Under the pieces are notes generated by a model. That model was not told where the DNA came from. It did no database searches and saw only the letters and a list, made by a program, of their open reading frames with translations. Below, piece by piece: positions 20,629 to 28,978 of a stretch of DNA of 64,000 nt. The position numbers were made by a program, and so were the translations under genes. Every line of letters begins with the position of its first letter. The stretch's first letter is position 1. Source of the stretch: Bog-159 sp963843255 (GTDB taxonomy: Bacteria; Acidobacteriota; Terriglobia; Bryobacterales; Bryobacteraceae); assembly GCA_963843255.1 (NCBI GenBank), contig CAWJJQ010000012.1:1-64000 (forward strand), given 5' to 3'.

Positions 20629-20650
20629 ACATTGTACCCGGATACAATGT
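20629..20650. promoter_or_regulatory. Perfect palindrome in the divergent promoter region
   Basis: ACATTGTA (20629-20636), six spacer bases, then TACAATGT (20643-20650). The right arm also supplies a TACAAT -10-like hexamer 11 bp before the isomerase ATG. It could be an operator for either gene; a regulator is not identifiable. Confidence 0.5.
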
Positions 20651-20659
20651 GATTTCGTC

Positions 20660-21742
20660 ATGTTTGGTTCTTTGGGTGGTCGCTTGCTCACGCGCGCGGC
20701 TCGGTCGGGACAAGCGGCGCTCCGGTTGGGAGGGGCGGCAGCCCTCGTGCTGCTGTCGATTGCGCCAGGCTGCAAGAAATCAGCCCCGGAAAACGTGGCC
20801 GCTACGGTGAACAGCCACGCGATCAGCTATGCGGAGCTGGATAAGACCTACCAGCAATCGCAACTGGCCAGCGCCGGCCAATCGGAAGAGCAGACCATGG
20901 CGCAGAAGCTGGAAGTGCTGCGTGGGCTCATCGACAGCGAAATCATGCTGCAGCGAGCTGAAAAACAGGGTCTGCTGGCAGGTGACGCGGACGTAGAGAC
21001 CAAACTCACCGAGCTCAAAGCGCCCTGGACCAAAGAACAGTTCGAGCAGCAGTTGCGCGATAACAAGATGACGCTGGACGATCTGAAGTCGAAGATCCGG
21101 CGCGATCTCAGCATCCAGAAGCTGATCAACAAAGACATCACGTCGCACATCGCCATCACGGACGCGGACGTTACCAACTTTTACAACGCCAACAAGGCCA
21201 GTTTCAACCTGGCCGAGCAGCGCGTACACATGGCGCAGATCCTGGTGACGCCGAATCCGGAGCCTAACGCGGGGAACCTGAAGAACAGCAAAGCGCAGAA
21301 CGACGCGGAGGCTACCCGCAAGATCCGCGAGATCCAGGAGCGGCTGCAGCGGGGCGAAGATTTCGGGCTGGTGGCGCACAGTTATTCCGAGGACCCGAAC
21401 TCCGCTCCAAACGGCGGCGACCTGGGGTTCATTCCGGAATCCGCACTGGAGAAAGCCAATGCAGACCTGCGCAAGATGGTGATGTCGCTGGCGCCGGGGG
21501 CCATCAGCCCGATCGTGCGCACGCAGGAAGGCTACCGGATTTTCAAGATCATCTCCAAGGAGTCGGCCGGGCAGCGGGAGTTGAACGATCCGCGCGTGCA
21601 GCAGAGCATCCGGGAGACGCTGCTGAACCGCAAAGACCAGTTGCTGAAGAATGCCTACTATGAAGTGGCGCGCGACGAGGCCAAGGTGGTGAACTACCTG
21701 GCGAAAAGCGTGGCGGAAAGCGCTGGAAAATCGGGCAAGTAG
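20660..21742 (+). CDS. Periplasmic peptidyl-prolyl isomerase lipoprotein (SurA/PrsA-like)
   Basis: 360 residues. A hydrophobic segment ends in a lipobox-like LSIAPGC, so it is probably a lipoprotein. A SurA N-terminal-type helical domain (NSHAISYAELDKTY, KLEVLRGLIDSEIMLQRAE) precedes a parvulin domain (about residues 190-300: VHMAQILV, YSEDPNSAPNGGDLGFI, EGYRIFKI). It should assist folding of exported and outer-membrane proteins such as the many TonB and secreted proteins nearby. No good ribosome site lies upstream of the ATG, which fits a leaderless transcript from the TACAAT element. Confidence 0.88.
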   Translation: MFGSLGGRLLTRAARSGQAALRLGGAAALVLLSIAPGCKKSAPENVAATVNSHAISYAELDKTYQQSQLASAGQSEEQTMAQKLEVLRGLIDSEIMLQRAEKQGLLAGDADVETKLTELKAPWTKEQFEQQLRDNKMTLDDLKSKIRRDLSIQKLINKDITSHIAITDADVTNFYNANKASFNLAEQRVHMAQILVTPNPEPNAGNLKNSKAQNDAEATRKIREIQERLQRGEDFGLVAHSYSEDPNSAPNGGDLGFIPESALEKANADLRKMVMSLAPGAISPIVRTQEGYRIFKIISKESAGQRELNDPRVQQSIRETLLNRKDQLLKNAYYEVARDEAKVVNYLAKSVAESAGKSGK

Positions 21743-21748
21743 GCCGGA

Positions 21749-22399
21749 TCACTTGCCGGCGATGCGGAAATCGTCGAAGTAGGTCACGCTATCGGACTTG
21801 GTCCACAGGCCCACTTTGCCGGCCTTGGCAAAGGTGGTGTCGAGCACTTCAAAGAGGCGCTTGTGGTTGAAGTACACGCTAAACAGCGGCCCGTGGAAAT
21901 GCACCTTCAGCACGCTCCACTCATTGGCCGGAACGGGGTGCTTCACACCGTAGCTACGGGGCGCGGCTCCTTTAGACTCCAGGGGAATCCGCTTTCCGTC
22001 CTCCACTTTGTACAGGACGATGGTGTTCTCCAACGCATTGGCCCGGACCAGGTAGTAATTCCCGGGGTCGCGGTAGCGCCAGACCAGTCCGCCCGTGCGA
22101 TCCTCTTTACCGGCCACCGGCTTCACCTTGACGCTCAAGTCGCCATCGGTGACGTCCATTTTGTCGAGGATGGCGAGGGGGCATCGGCTGGATACGGCCT
22201 CTTTGGAAACTTGGGCAAACACGTGTGTGGGACTGGGGGCCGTGGGATCGGTGAGGACTTCCCATTTGGAAGGGGCTCCGGCCGGCGCGACGCTAGTCCA
22301 TCCGGGCGGGAGCGAACCCGGCTTGGCCGAATCGAAATTAATACTCTGTGTGACTGTGCCCCATAGCGCAAAGGACATCAGCCAACCAAGGGTTCTCAT
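21749..22399 (-). CDS. Secreted concanavalin-like (DUF1080/LamG-type) protein
   Basis: About 216 residues from MRTLGWLMSFALWG, which gives a clean signal peptide. The body is a predicted beta-sandwich: an opening FDSAKPGSLPPGW, then DGDLSVKVKP, GGLVWRYRDPGNYYLVRAN and a closing KVGLWTKSDSVTYFDDFRI. This pattern belongs to the 3-keto-disaccharide hydrolase/DUF1080 and LamG-like sugar-binding group. No catalytic residue is assigned. It follows the MocR gene by 13 bp on the same strand and may be co-transcribed. Confidence 0.7.
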   Translation of the reverse strand: MRTLGWLMSFALWGTVTQSINFDSAKPGSLPPGWTSVAPAGAPSKWEVLTDPTAPSPTHVFAQVSKEAVSSRCPLAILDKMDVTDGDLSVKVKPVAGKEDRTGGLVWRYRDPGNYYLVRANALENTIVLYKVEDGKRIPLESKGAAPRSYGVKHPVPANEWSVLKVHFHGPLFSVYFNHKRLFEVLDTTFAKAGKVGLWTKSDSVTYFDDFRIAGK

Positions 22400-22412
22400 A
22401 ACGAAGAACGCC

Positions 22413-23954
22413 TCACCCCGGACCAACCGCCCACGCTCGTGGTCCCTTTGAGATCACAGTAACATCCGGCGGCTCCTGGCGACAACTTCCTAAACGGCCG
22501 TTCGGTGTCAAACTCGTCCGAACTTCAAGCGCCGCCGCGAGATTCGTGACGGCGCGGCGGATCTGCCTCTCGTCAAATGCGCCGAAGCCCAGCAGAAGGC
22601 CGTGGACGCCGGTACGGCGCAGGGCAAAACGATCGAGGCCCATAGTTTCGACTTGGTGGGCCGTGGCGGCAGATTCGGCCTCGCGCGAGGTCATGCCGTT
22701 GCGCAGGAACGCGGCGGTCGAAAGGCCGGCCTGGATGGGCGAGATTTCGAGCAGCCCGGCCAGGGATTTGCGGGCGGCTTCCTGAAGCGCGGCCAGCCGG
22801 CCGGCGTACAGATCGCGCATCCGCCGGAGGTGACGCCCCAAGTGGCCCTCCACGATGAAATCGCACAAAATCGCCTGATCGAGCGCGGAAGCGTGTTGGT
22901 CGGTACCGAAGCGGAAGGCCAGCAAAGGGTCGAGCAGCGCGGGCGGCGCAACGATGTAGCCGAGCCGCGCGGCGGGGAAAAGCAGCTTGTTGAAGCTGCC
23001 GACCAGGATGACGCTGCCGCTCTTATCCAACCCCTGGAGAGCGGGCACCGGCTGTCCTTCGAAGCGGTACTCGCTGTCGTAATCGTCTTCGATCAGAAAC
23101 GCGCGGGCCGCGCGGGCCCAGTCGAGCAGCGCCAGCCTGCGCTCGAGCGGCATGGTGACACACAAAGGGAACTGGTGGGCGGGGGTCAGGTAGGCGCCTT
23201 TGGCCGCGGCGCACATCCGCCTGCCATGCGCCACCGACAGGCCATGGTCATCCACCGGGACGGGAACGAGGCGAGCGCCAGCGTTGCGAAAGGCGGTAGC
23301 GGCGCCGAAATATCCGGGATCTTCGATCCAGACGGGATCGCCCGGTTTGAGCAGCAGACGCGCCAGCAGGTCGAGGGCCTGCTGCACGCCGGAGACGATC
23401 ACGATCTGGCCGGCGGAGCAGTTCACGCCGCGCGAGTATCCCAGGTAGCCGGCGATAGCTTCGCGCAGCGGCCCGTAGCCGCGGGTGTCGCGTCCGGCGA
23501 GCATTGAGGAGGAGGCGCGCCGGAAGCGGCGGCTGCCGATGCGGGCCCAAATATCCATGGGAAACTCGGCGATGGCCGGCTCGTGGCAGCGGAAGGGGCG
23601 GGCTGCATGGAGGAAGTTCAGCCCGGTTAAAGGGGCGGGCAGCCTGCGTGCAAAGACTGGCGGCTTGCGGGCGCCGGCCGGGTGCGCGGGCAACCGTTTG
23701 TTGACCCAGGTGCCGCCGCCCACCTTACCCTGCAGATATCCTTCCGCCTGCAACTGCTCGAAGGCGGTGACCGCGGTGCCGCGGGAGACGCCGTACTGGC
23801 GCGCAAAATCACGCGTGGCAGGCAGGCGGGCGCCGGGCGACAGACGACCGTCCAGGATGGCGCGGCGCAGTTCCTCATGCAGCCAGCGGGTCAGGCTCAC
23901 ATTTGCGGGCCGCTCGTTCAAGGTGAGATCGAGGGAACTGACGTCCTTGGGCAT
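22413..23954 (-). CDS. MocR-type regulator (GntR HTH plus aminotransferase domain)
   Basis: About 513 residues from MPKDVSSLDLTL. The N-terminal GntR winged helix (LRRAILDGRLSPGARLPATR and VSRGTAVTAFEQLQAEGYL) is joined by a linker to a fold-type I aminotransferase-like domain with the PLP lysine K323 in GSFNKLLFPAARLGY and the aspartate motif IEDDYDSEYR. PdxR-like MocR proteins sense PLP or amino-acid derivatives and activate vitamin B6 or GABA genes. Here the divergent neighbour encodes a cytochrome P460, an unusual target candidate. Confidence 0.92.
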   Translation of the reverse strand: MPKDVSSLDLTLNERPANVSLTRWLHEELRRAILDGRLSPGARLPATRDFARQYGVSRGTAVTAFEQLQAEGYLQGKVGGGTWVNKRLPAHPAGARKPPVFARRLPAPLTGLNFLHAARPFRCHEPAIAEFPMDIWARIGSRRFRRASSSMLAGRDTRGYGPLREAIAGYLGYSRGVNCSAGQIVIVSGVQQALDLLARLLLKPGDPVWIEDPGYFGAATAFRNAGARLVPVPVDDHGLSVAHGRRMCAAAKGAYLTPAHQFPLCVTMPLERRLALLDWARAARAFLIEDDYDSEYRFEGQPVPALQGLDKSGSVILVGSFNKLLFPAARLGYIVAPPALLDPLLAFRFGTDQHASALDQAILCDFIVEGHLGRHLRRMRDLYAGRLAALQEAARKSLAGLLEISPIQAGLSTAAFLRNGMTSREAESAATAHQVETMGLDRFALRRTGVHGLLLGFGAFDERQIRRAVTNLAAALEVRTSLTPNGRLGSCRQEPPDVTVISKGPRAWAVGPG

Positions 23955-24046
23955 GAATTGGTCCAAAAACTCCAGGCAATATGGCTCTACCCACTGTACC
24001 AAGTTAGCCGTATATTGCGAATAAAGAGGAAGGAGAACAGACCGGC

Positions 24047-24562
24047 ATGCTCATGAGGGGGACGGTCCACACTGTACTCGCGGTTGCGGGTCTCGCCGGG
24101 TGCTTAGCTGCGCTCGCCGCGACTGCCGACGCACCAGTCCCGTTCCCCGAGGGCTACCGTCACTGGGTCCACGTGGGCAGCATGATGGTGGGAGCCAAGT
24201 CGGGCGTCTTCGACAAGCAACCGTGCGAGAAGCCGTGTTCCGGGGGCATCTTTCATTTTTATGCGAACGACCTGGCGCTGGAGGGGTACCGCACGGGGAA
24301 ATTCGCGGACGGCGCGATCTTCGCCGACGAACTGCTGGAGATCAAGCAGAAAGAAGAGGTCGGGTTCGACGGACCGCGCCGCGGGGTGGGTGTGATGGTG
24401 CGCGATAGCCAGCGCTATCGCGATACGGGGGGATGGGGGTTCGGGGCTTTTGATGGCGATGGCCGTACGCAGACACTCGCGGCTGACGGGCAGAAGGCCT
24501 GTTTTGCGTGCCATGCGGCGCGGAAGGACCACGCGTACGTGTTCACCGAGTATCACGAGTAG
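24047..24562 (+). CDS. Cytochrome P460-family protein
   Basis: 171 residues with an N-terminal signal peptide (about residues 1-29). The P460 core is seen in FPEGYRHWVHVGSMM, and the c-type haem motif is C152-x2-C155-H156 (CFACH) near the C-terminus. In ammonia and methane oxidisers P460 oxidises hydroxylamine using a haem cross-linked to a lysine; many soil bacteria carry distant homologues of unknown activity. The periplasmic location is inferred from the signal. It is divergent from the MocR gene, with about 90 bp between starts. Confidence 0.82.
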   Translation: MLMRGTVHTVLAVAGLAGCLAALAATADAPVPFPEGYRHWVHVGSMMVGAKSGVFDKQPCEKPCSGGIFHFYANDLALEGYRTGKFADGAIFADELLEIKQKEEVGFDGPRRGVGVMVRDSQRYRDTGGWGFGAFDGDGRTQTLAADGQKACFACHAARKDHAYVFTEYHE

Positions 24563-24806
24563 CGGGGTCACGCTTCGCGCGGTGGAGGTTAGCGTAGCGT
24601 AAAACGTAGCCGCTCACGTCCGGGTTCATGACTGCCCAGCGGGATGGCGCACTTTGTGCCTGAAGCCGGCAAGTCCTGACCGGGCGACTGTACTGCCAAG
24701 TGAACGTTCAATTGGGGGGGAGGGGTCAGTTTCCAGAAAGCCCGTTTCACTTGACATTATTCGGAAAGCGGCCGAAGGCAGCTACCGCTGAGCGCCCATA
24801 GGAGCG

Positions 24807-25934
24807 CTACTGGTGCTGCTCGGACGGTACGAATGTTTCCATGGTCGAAAGCCAGCCCTGAACACTCCGACCACCGATCAGAAGAACCGTACCGGCGGGG
24901 GTACCTATCGCCTTGTGTCTGGATCGCGCGGTCACCAGAAGACCGGATGAGCTGAAGGTGCGCCGGGCAGGGTCGAACACTTCGGCTTCAGCGACGGCTT
25001 TTTCGCCTACATCGGCTCCGCCTGCAATCAGCACCCTGCCATCCTTCAGAAGCGTGGCAGTATGTTCTTTCCGCCGATTCTTCATATTGCCGACGGGAAC
25101 GAAGCTGCCTGTGGAAGGAGTGTACAATTCGGCGCTAGATAACGGCTCGTTCCTGATTTTGTGTTTGCCTCCAACGAGCAGGACCGAACCGCCGGGAAGC
25201 ATTGTTTCGGTGTGAAAAACCCGCTGCGTCGTGAGTTTTCCGACCTTCCTGAACGTGCGCCCCGCAGGGTCATAAATCTCGCCAAAGGCTTCAGACGCGA
25301 TCAAGACCGTGCCATTCTGAAGCAGTGTTGCAGTATGCCCGAGTCTCTGTGCATGCATGTCGTGGGTCCGGCTAAACTTGGCGGTTGCCGGATCATAGAT
25401 CTCGGCGCTCGACAGCGCGGCTTCGCCCTTCAAACCACCGCACACGAGCACCCTGCCATCCGCGAGGCGGACGGCGGCATGAAAAACGCGGGCCTGATTC
25501 GTCGAGCCAGTGGGGCTGAATTTCATTGTGGCGGGATCGTAGATCTCGGCCGTGGCGAGGTGCACCGGAATTCCCTTCGGGCCTTCATTGATCCGGCCGC
25601 CGACGACAAGGACGCGACCATCCTGCAGTAGCGTCGCCGTATGGTTTGCTCGTCTGGTCCCCATCTGGCCAACCGGAACCACACTTCCGGTGACGGGATC
25701 AAACAGAACGGCTGTTGCCAGATCTTTGGCCCCCCCTAAGTACGTTGAGCCTCCAGCAATCAAGATTCTGCCGTCATCCAGCAGAGTGGCCGTGTGGCCC
25801 ACGCGCGCTTCAGGGATCGAACCCGCAGAACGAAACGTGCCCGCGGTGTGCGTCTCCGACCCCGATGCATCCTGCGCTCGCGAAGAAAACACCACCAAAC
25901 CCACCGGCACGGCCACGGCGATTCCGATTGCCAT
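24807..25934 (-). CDS. Secreted kelch-repeat protein
   Basis: About 375 residues from MAIGIAVAVPVGLVVF, which gives a signal peptide; a GTG 18 bases upstream is an alternative and the much longer frame is rejected. The body has about six kelch-type repeats, each with HTATLL(Q/L)DGR(V/I)L(I/V)xGG followed by AEIYDPAT. They form a beta-propeller, usually a binding platform or a galactose-oxidase-like scaffold. No copper ligands are recognised. Exported, partner unknown. Confidence 0.8.
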   Translation of the reverse strand: MAIGIAVAVPVGLVVFSSRAQDASGSETHTAGTFRSAGSIPEARVGHTATLLDDGRILIAGGSTYLGGAKDLATAVLFDPVTGSVVPVGQMGTRRANHTATLLQDGRVLVVGGRINEGPKGIPVHLATAEIYDPATMKFSPTGSTNQARVFHAAVRLADGRVLVCGGLKGEAALSSAEIYDPATAKFSRTHDMHAQRLGHTATLLQNGTVLIASEAFGEIYDPAGRTFRKVGKLTTQRVFHTETMLPGGSVLLVGGKHKIRNEPLSSAELYTPSTGSFVPVGNMKNRRKEHTATLLKDGRVLIAGGADVGEKAVAEAEVFDPARRTFSSSGLLVTARSRHKAIGTPAGTVLLIGGRSVQGWLSTMETFVPSEQHQ

Positions 25935-26091
25935 TCGCGTGAAAGGAGTCACGCCCCTATTGTATGTCGCCGTATCATGGGCAGAAAGGGATATCGGAAC
26001 CTTAACCTCCGGCGAATTAACCAGGCCACTCGGCCCTAAAACGCGCGTTGCGCCGGTTGCTGGGAAGCGCTCCCAAGGCGAGTTTGGGGCA

Positions 26092-26301
26092 TCAAGCGAA
26101 GAGCAGCCACCCCTTGGGTTCCGGCACTGGACGACCGAGTTCGTGAGCCGTTTCCAGCCACGCAGAGATGACGATCTCCACGTTCGCGAGTGCTTCCTGC
26201 TTTGTCGGACCGTCCGCAACGCAACCCGCCAATTCAGGTACCTCCGCTAGAAAGGCCCCGTCTTCCTCGCTCCAGTACAGGATGATCCCGTATTTCGCCA
26301 T
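26092..26301 (-). CDS. hicB: HicB-family antitoxin, intact
   Basis: 69 residues from MAKYGIILYWSEEDGAF, preceded by GGAAAGGG as the ribosome site. The fold is the HicB partial RNase H-like domain (FLAEVPELAGCVADGPTKQEALANV) and the family's usual PEPKG end. HicB neutralises the mRNA-cleaving toxin HicA and may repress its own promoter. The frame is complete, while the HicA gene directly upstream is broken, so this antitoxin has no local partner. Confidence 0.85.
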   Translation of the reverse strand: MAKYGIILYWSEEDGAFLAEVPELAGCVADGPTKQEALANVEIVISAWLETAHELGRPVPEPKGWLLFA

Positions 26302-26314
26302 AGGACCCTTTCCG

Positions 26315-26434
26315 CTAGTTTGCCGAAGAACCGCGTGGTTCAAGGTTGAATATGTGATGGCTGCCCTTCACTCATTTACCGAAACCGAGGGCCTTGAGCA
26401 GTAATCGGAGGTCGTCGAAATGGATATTGACAAC
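26315..26434 (-). pseudogene. hicA: HicA toxin remnant
   Basis: On the minus strand, directly upstream of hicB, one frame reads VVNIHFDDLRLLLKALGFGK, an in-frame TGA (26374-26372), VKGSHHIFNLEPRGSSAN, then TAG. This matches the HicA order of a helical FDDL..LL.ALGF segment followed by the catalytic GSHHIF histidine region and a N-L-x-PRG tail. No ATG, GTG or TTG start lies between the upstream in-frame stop and the remnant, and the region after GSHHIF is shorter than normal. The toxin cannot be made as a full protein. The alignment is from recall of the family pattern. Confidence 0.7.
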
Positions 26435-26582
26435 TCTGCCACTCTTTCCAGCGGATGCCCCGCGTCCTCCCGAAAGGTGAGTCTACCCCCACAAGTTCTC
26501 GAAGTTCAGCAGGCGCGTGGATCAGAAGCGCATGGGTGGTCCAGCCCTTGATCCTCTCGCAGACGGTAGAATACAACGAGAG

Positions 26583-26798
26583 ATGAGGCCTGCGCGAATG
26601 ATTGTCGTGGATCCCGAGGTCATGAACGGAACACCCTGCTTTCGCGGTACGCGAGTTCCGTTCAAGAACTTGATGGATTACCTTGAGGGCGGGCATTCCC
26701 TTGGGGAATTCCTCGATCAGTTCCCGACGATTGCGCGCGAGATGGCTGTCCAGGCACTCGAGGAGGCGAAAGAATCGCTGCTTGACAGAATCGCATGA
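26583..26798 (+). CDS. DUF433-family antitoxin
   Basis: 71 residues from MRPARMIVVDPEVMNGTPCF, the normal DUF433 start; a longer frame upstream is unlikely. The segment GTPCFRGTRVPFKNLMDYLEGG is diagnostic. The rest forms the helical dimerisation part (LGEFLDQFPTIAREMAVQALEEA). DUF433 proteins act as VapB-like antitoxins paired with DUF5615 PIN-like toxins. The stop codon overlaps the next ATG by 4 bp, as in a working pair, but the toxin frame breaks soon after. Confidence 0.82.
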   Translation: MRPARMIVVDPEVMNGTPCFRGTRVPFKNLMDYLEGGHSLGEFLDQFPTIAREMAVQALEEAKESLLDRIA

Positions 26799-26905
26799 AG
26801 ATTTTGCTGGATGAATGCCTACCAGTGGATTGTCCGGCATAGTTTTCCCGGCCACGAGGCTCACGGGTGTGGAATGGGCAGGTCTCAAAGGCAACCAGTG
26901 GAGCC
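26795..26905 (+). pseudogene. DUF5615 PIN-like toxin remnant
   Basis: Starts at the ATG overlapping the DUF433 stop and reads MKILLDECLPVDCPA before a premature TAG. Continuing in shifted frames gives RHSFPGHEAH and then TGVEWAGLKGNQW, which together rebuild the conserved N-terminal pattern of DUF5615 proteins (KILLDECLP, then H..PGHE..TV...GW.G..N). At least two frameshifts are required and the C-terminal half is absent, replaced by the dispersed palindromic repeat at 26906. Confidence 0.72.
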
Positions 26906-26944
26906 GGCCTGAGAGGCCTCTGCAGCCCAGGGGGCTGCCCCACT
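26906..26944 (+). repeat. Dispersed palindromic repeat, copy A
   Basis: A 39-bp unit beginning GGCCTGAGAGGCC and ending GGGGGCTGCCCCACT. It contains two short hairpins (GGCCT/AGGCC and GCAGCCC/GGGCTGC). It aligns base for base with copy C at 51809, sharing the first 10 and the last 9 bases. Confidence 0.65.
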
Positions 26945-26963
26945 CACATGCTACATTCGGGCC

Positions 26964-27653
26964 GTGCGACTCCTGCTGATCGACGACGACACCGAACTGT
27001 GCTCCCTGCTGGTGGAGTTTCTCAAGGGCGAAGGCTTCACCGTCGAATGCGCGCATGACGGGCCCCGCGGCCTGGAGCGCGCCCTCCACGGCGGATTCAA
27101 CCTGGTCATTCTGGACGTGATGCTTCCCGGGCTGGATGGTTTTGAGATCCTGCGCCGGCTGCGCAAGGAGAGTCGCGTTCCGGTTTTGATGCTGACGGCC
27201 CGCGGCCAGGATGTGGACCGTATCATCGGCCTCGAACTGGGCGCAGACGACTACCTGCCCAAGCCCTTTAATCCGCGTGAGCTGGTCGCTCGGGTGCGCG
27301 CGATCCTGCGCCGCTACGAACCGCAGGCGACCACCGCCGCACGCATCGAAGTGAACGGCGTGGTGCTGGACCCGGCTACGCGCAAGGTGACGGTAGACGG
27401 GCGGCCGGCCGATCTGACCACGTTCGAATTCGACATCCTGGAAGTGCTGATGCGCGCGGCGGGACGGGTGGTGTCGCGCGACGAACTGATGGAGAGCCTG
27501 TACAGCCGCAAGGCGACGGCCTTCGACCGCTCCATCGATATGCACATCAGCCATATCCGGCGGAAGCTCGAAACCAACCGGCCCTTCATCAAGACTATTC
27601 GCAGCACAGGCTACCAGTTCCTGAAGGAGCCGGAGACTGGAGCGGTCGAATGA
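26964..27653 (+). CDS. OmpR/CpxR-type response regulator
   Basis: 229 residues from a GTG start. The receiver domain has the acidic pocket D7-D9, the phospho-acceptor D51 (LVILDVMLPGLDGF), T78-region MLTARG and the switch lysine in YLPKPF. The C-terminal winged helix (about residues 128-222, LTTFEFDILEVL and FDRSIDMHISHIRRKLE) is of the OmpR class. It overlaps the sensor kinase gene by 4 bp (ATGA) and pairs with it, though the kinase frame is shifted. Confidence 0.93.
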   Translation: MRLLLIDDDTELCSLLVEFLKGEGFTVECAHDGPRGLERALHGGFNLVILDVMLPGLDGFEILRRLRKESRVPVLMLTARGQDVDRIIGLELGADDYLPKPFNPRELVARVRAILRRYEPQATTAARIEVNGVVLDPATRKVTVDGRPADLTTFEFDILEVLMRAAGRVVSRDELMESLYSRKATAFDRSIDMHISHIRRKLETNRPFIKTIRSTGYQFLKEPETGAVE

Positions 27654-28949
27654 ACTCGCTGTTCGGCAAGATTGTGCTGTGGTTCTGGGCCGCGCTGGTG
27701 ATCAATACCATCGGGTCGGCGTACATTTCGGGGTTTTCGGGGCCGCGCCCGTACCTGCTCACGCGGCTGCTGGACTTTCAACTGGTGGAGGCGCGCACGG
27801 CATACGAAACCGGCGGGCGAATTGGGCTGGAACACTTCATGCGGCGCTTCCACCGCGTGTTCCGGGGCGACGGTGTGCTGGCTGGCGCTTCGGGGCGCGA
27901 TCTGCTTACGGGAGCGGACGATTCCTCTCTGCTGACCGAGCAGCACGAGGAGGTCCGGTATCCGGAGCTGCGGTTGCGCGGCGCGGTGGTGGCCCGCCGC
28001 TCGGAGGATGGCAAGTATTGGTTCCTTTTCGTGATCCCGCCGACGCGGCTGGGGTACTGGTTTCTGCTGCCGGAGCACTGGTGGATGATGGCGGTGGGCG
28101 TATTTCTGTGCTACCTGCTGGCGTATTATCTGACCGATCCGGTGCGGCAACTGCAGCGAGCGGTAGAGCGCTTCGGACGCGGGGACCTCTCGGCGCGCGC
28201 GGCGGCCCGCCGGCATGACGAACTGGGGGACCTGGGACGCACGTTCGACCGCATGGCGGATCGCATACAGATGCTGGTGGATGCGGAGCGCCGGCTGCTG
28301 CTGGACATTTCGCACGAGCTGCGCTCGCCGCTGGCTCGATTGCGGGTGGCAGTGGAGCTGGCGCGCTCCGGGCAGAACCGGGAGGCCGCACTGAATCGCA
28401 TCGACAAAGAGGCGGAGCGGCTCAACGCGCTGGTGGGCGGGCTGCTGCAGGTGACGCGGGCGGAGGGAGATGCGGGCGCGCTGCATCGCGATCCCGTGCG
28501 GCTGGATCTGCTGCTCGAAGAACTGGTGAGCGACGCGATGATCGAGGCGCAGGCACGATCGAGCGAGGTGAAACTGGTGAACGCGCCGCCGGTGACGATC
28601 GAGGGCGATGCGGAATTGCTGCGGCGGGCGATTGAAAATGTGATCCGGAATGCCGTCCGCTATGCGCCTGCGGGAGACCGCGGTCGAAGTGAGCCTGGAA
28701 GTGGCCAACGGGCGGGCGACGGTACGGATCCGGGACTACGGCCCGGGCGTGCCGGAGGAAGCGCTGCCGCACCTGTTCGATGCCTTCTACCGGGTGGAAA
28801 CGGCTCGCGACCGGGCCAGCGGCGGTGCAGGACTGGGGCTGTCGATCGCGCGGCGGGCGATCGAGCTGCATAAAGGTTCGATTCGCGCGCGGAACGCGGA
28901 ACCGGGACTGAGCGTCGAGATCGAACTGCCTGATGCTAAAATCCAGTAA
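27650..28949 (+). pseudogene. Sensor histidine kinase with an internal frameshift
   Basis: The first frame gives an N-terminal membrane helix, a periplasmic domain, a second helix (about residues 140-160), HAMP, and the phospho-acceptor H222 in LLLDISHELRSPLARLRV, then the N-box ENVIRNAVRYAP. At about 28671-28675 the frame shifts: removing one G from the GGG run at 28672-28674 joins it to ETAVEVSLEVANG and the ATPase motifs DYGPGVPEE (G1) and GGAGLGLSIARRAIE (G2), ending at 28949. As sequenced, the product loses its ATP-binding half. It may be a recent mutation or a sequencing error. Confidence 0.85.
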
Positions 28950-28978
28950 GAGCCCTCTAGGCTCCTCACCCCACGATC

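Noticed and set aside
26376..27554. 392-codon minus-strand frame
   Set aside because: Antisense to the response regulator and to the toxin remnants; no protein-like motifs.
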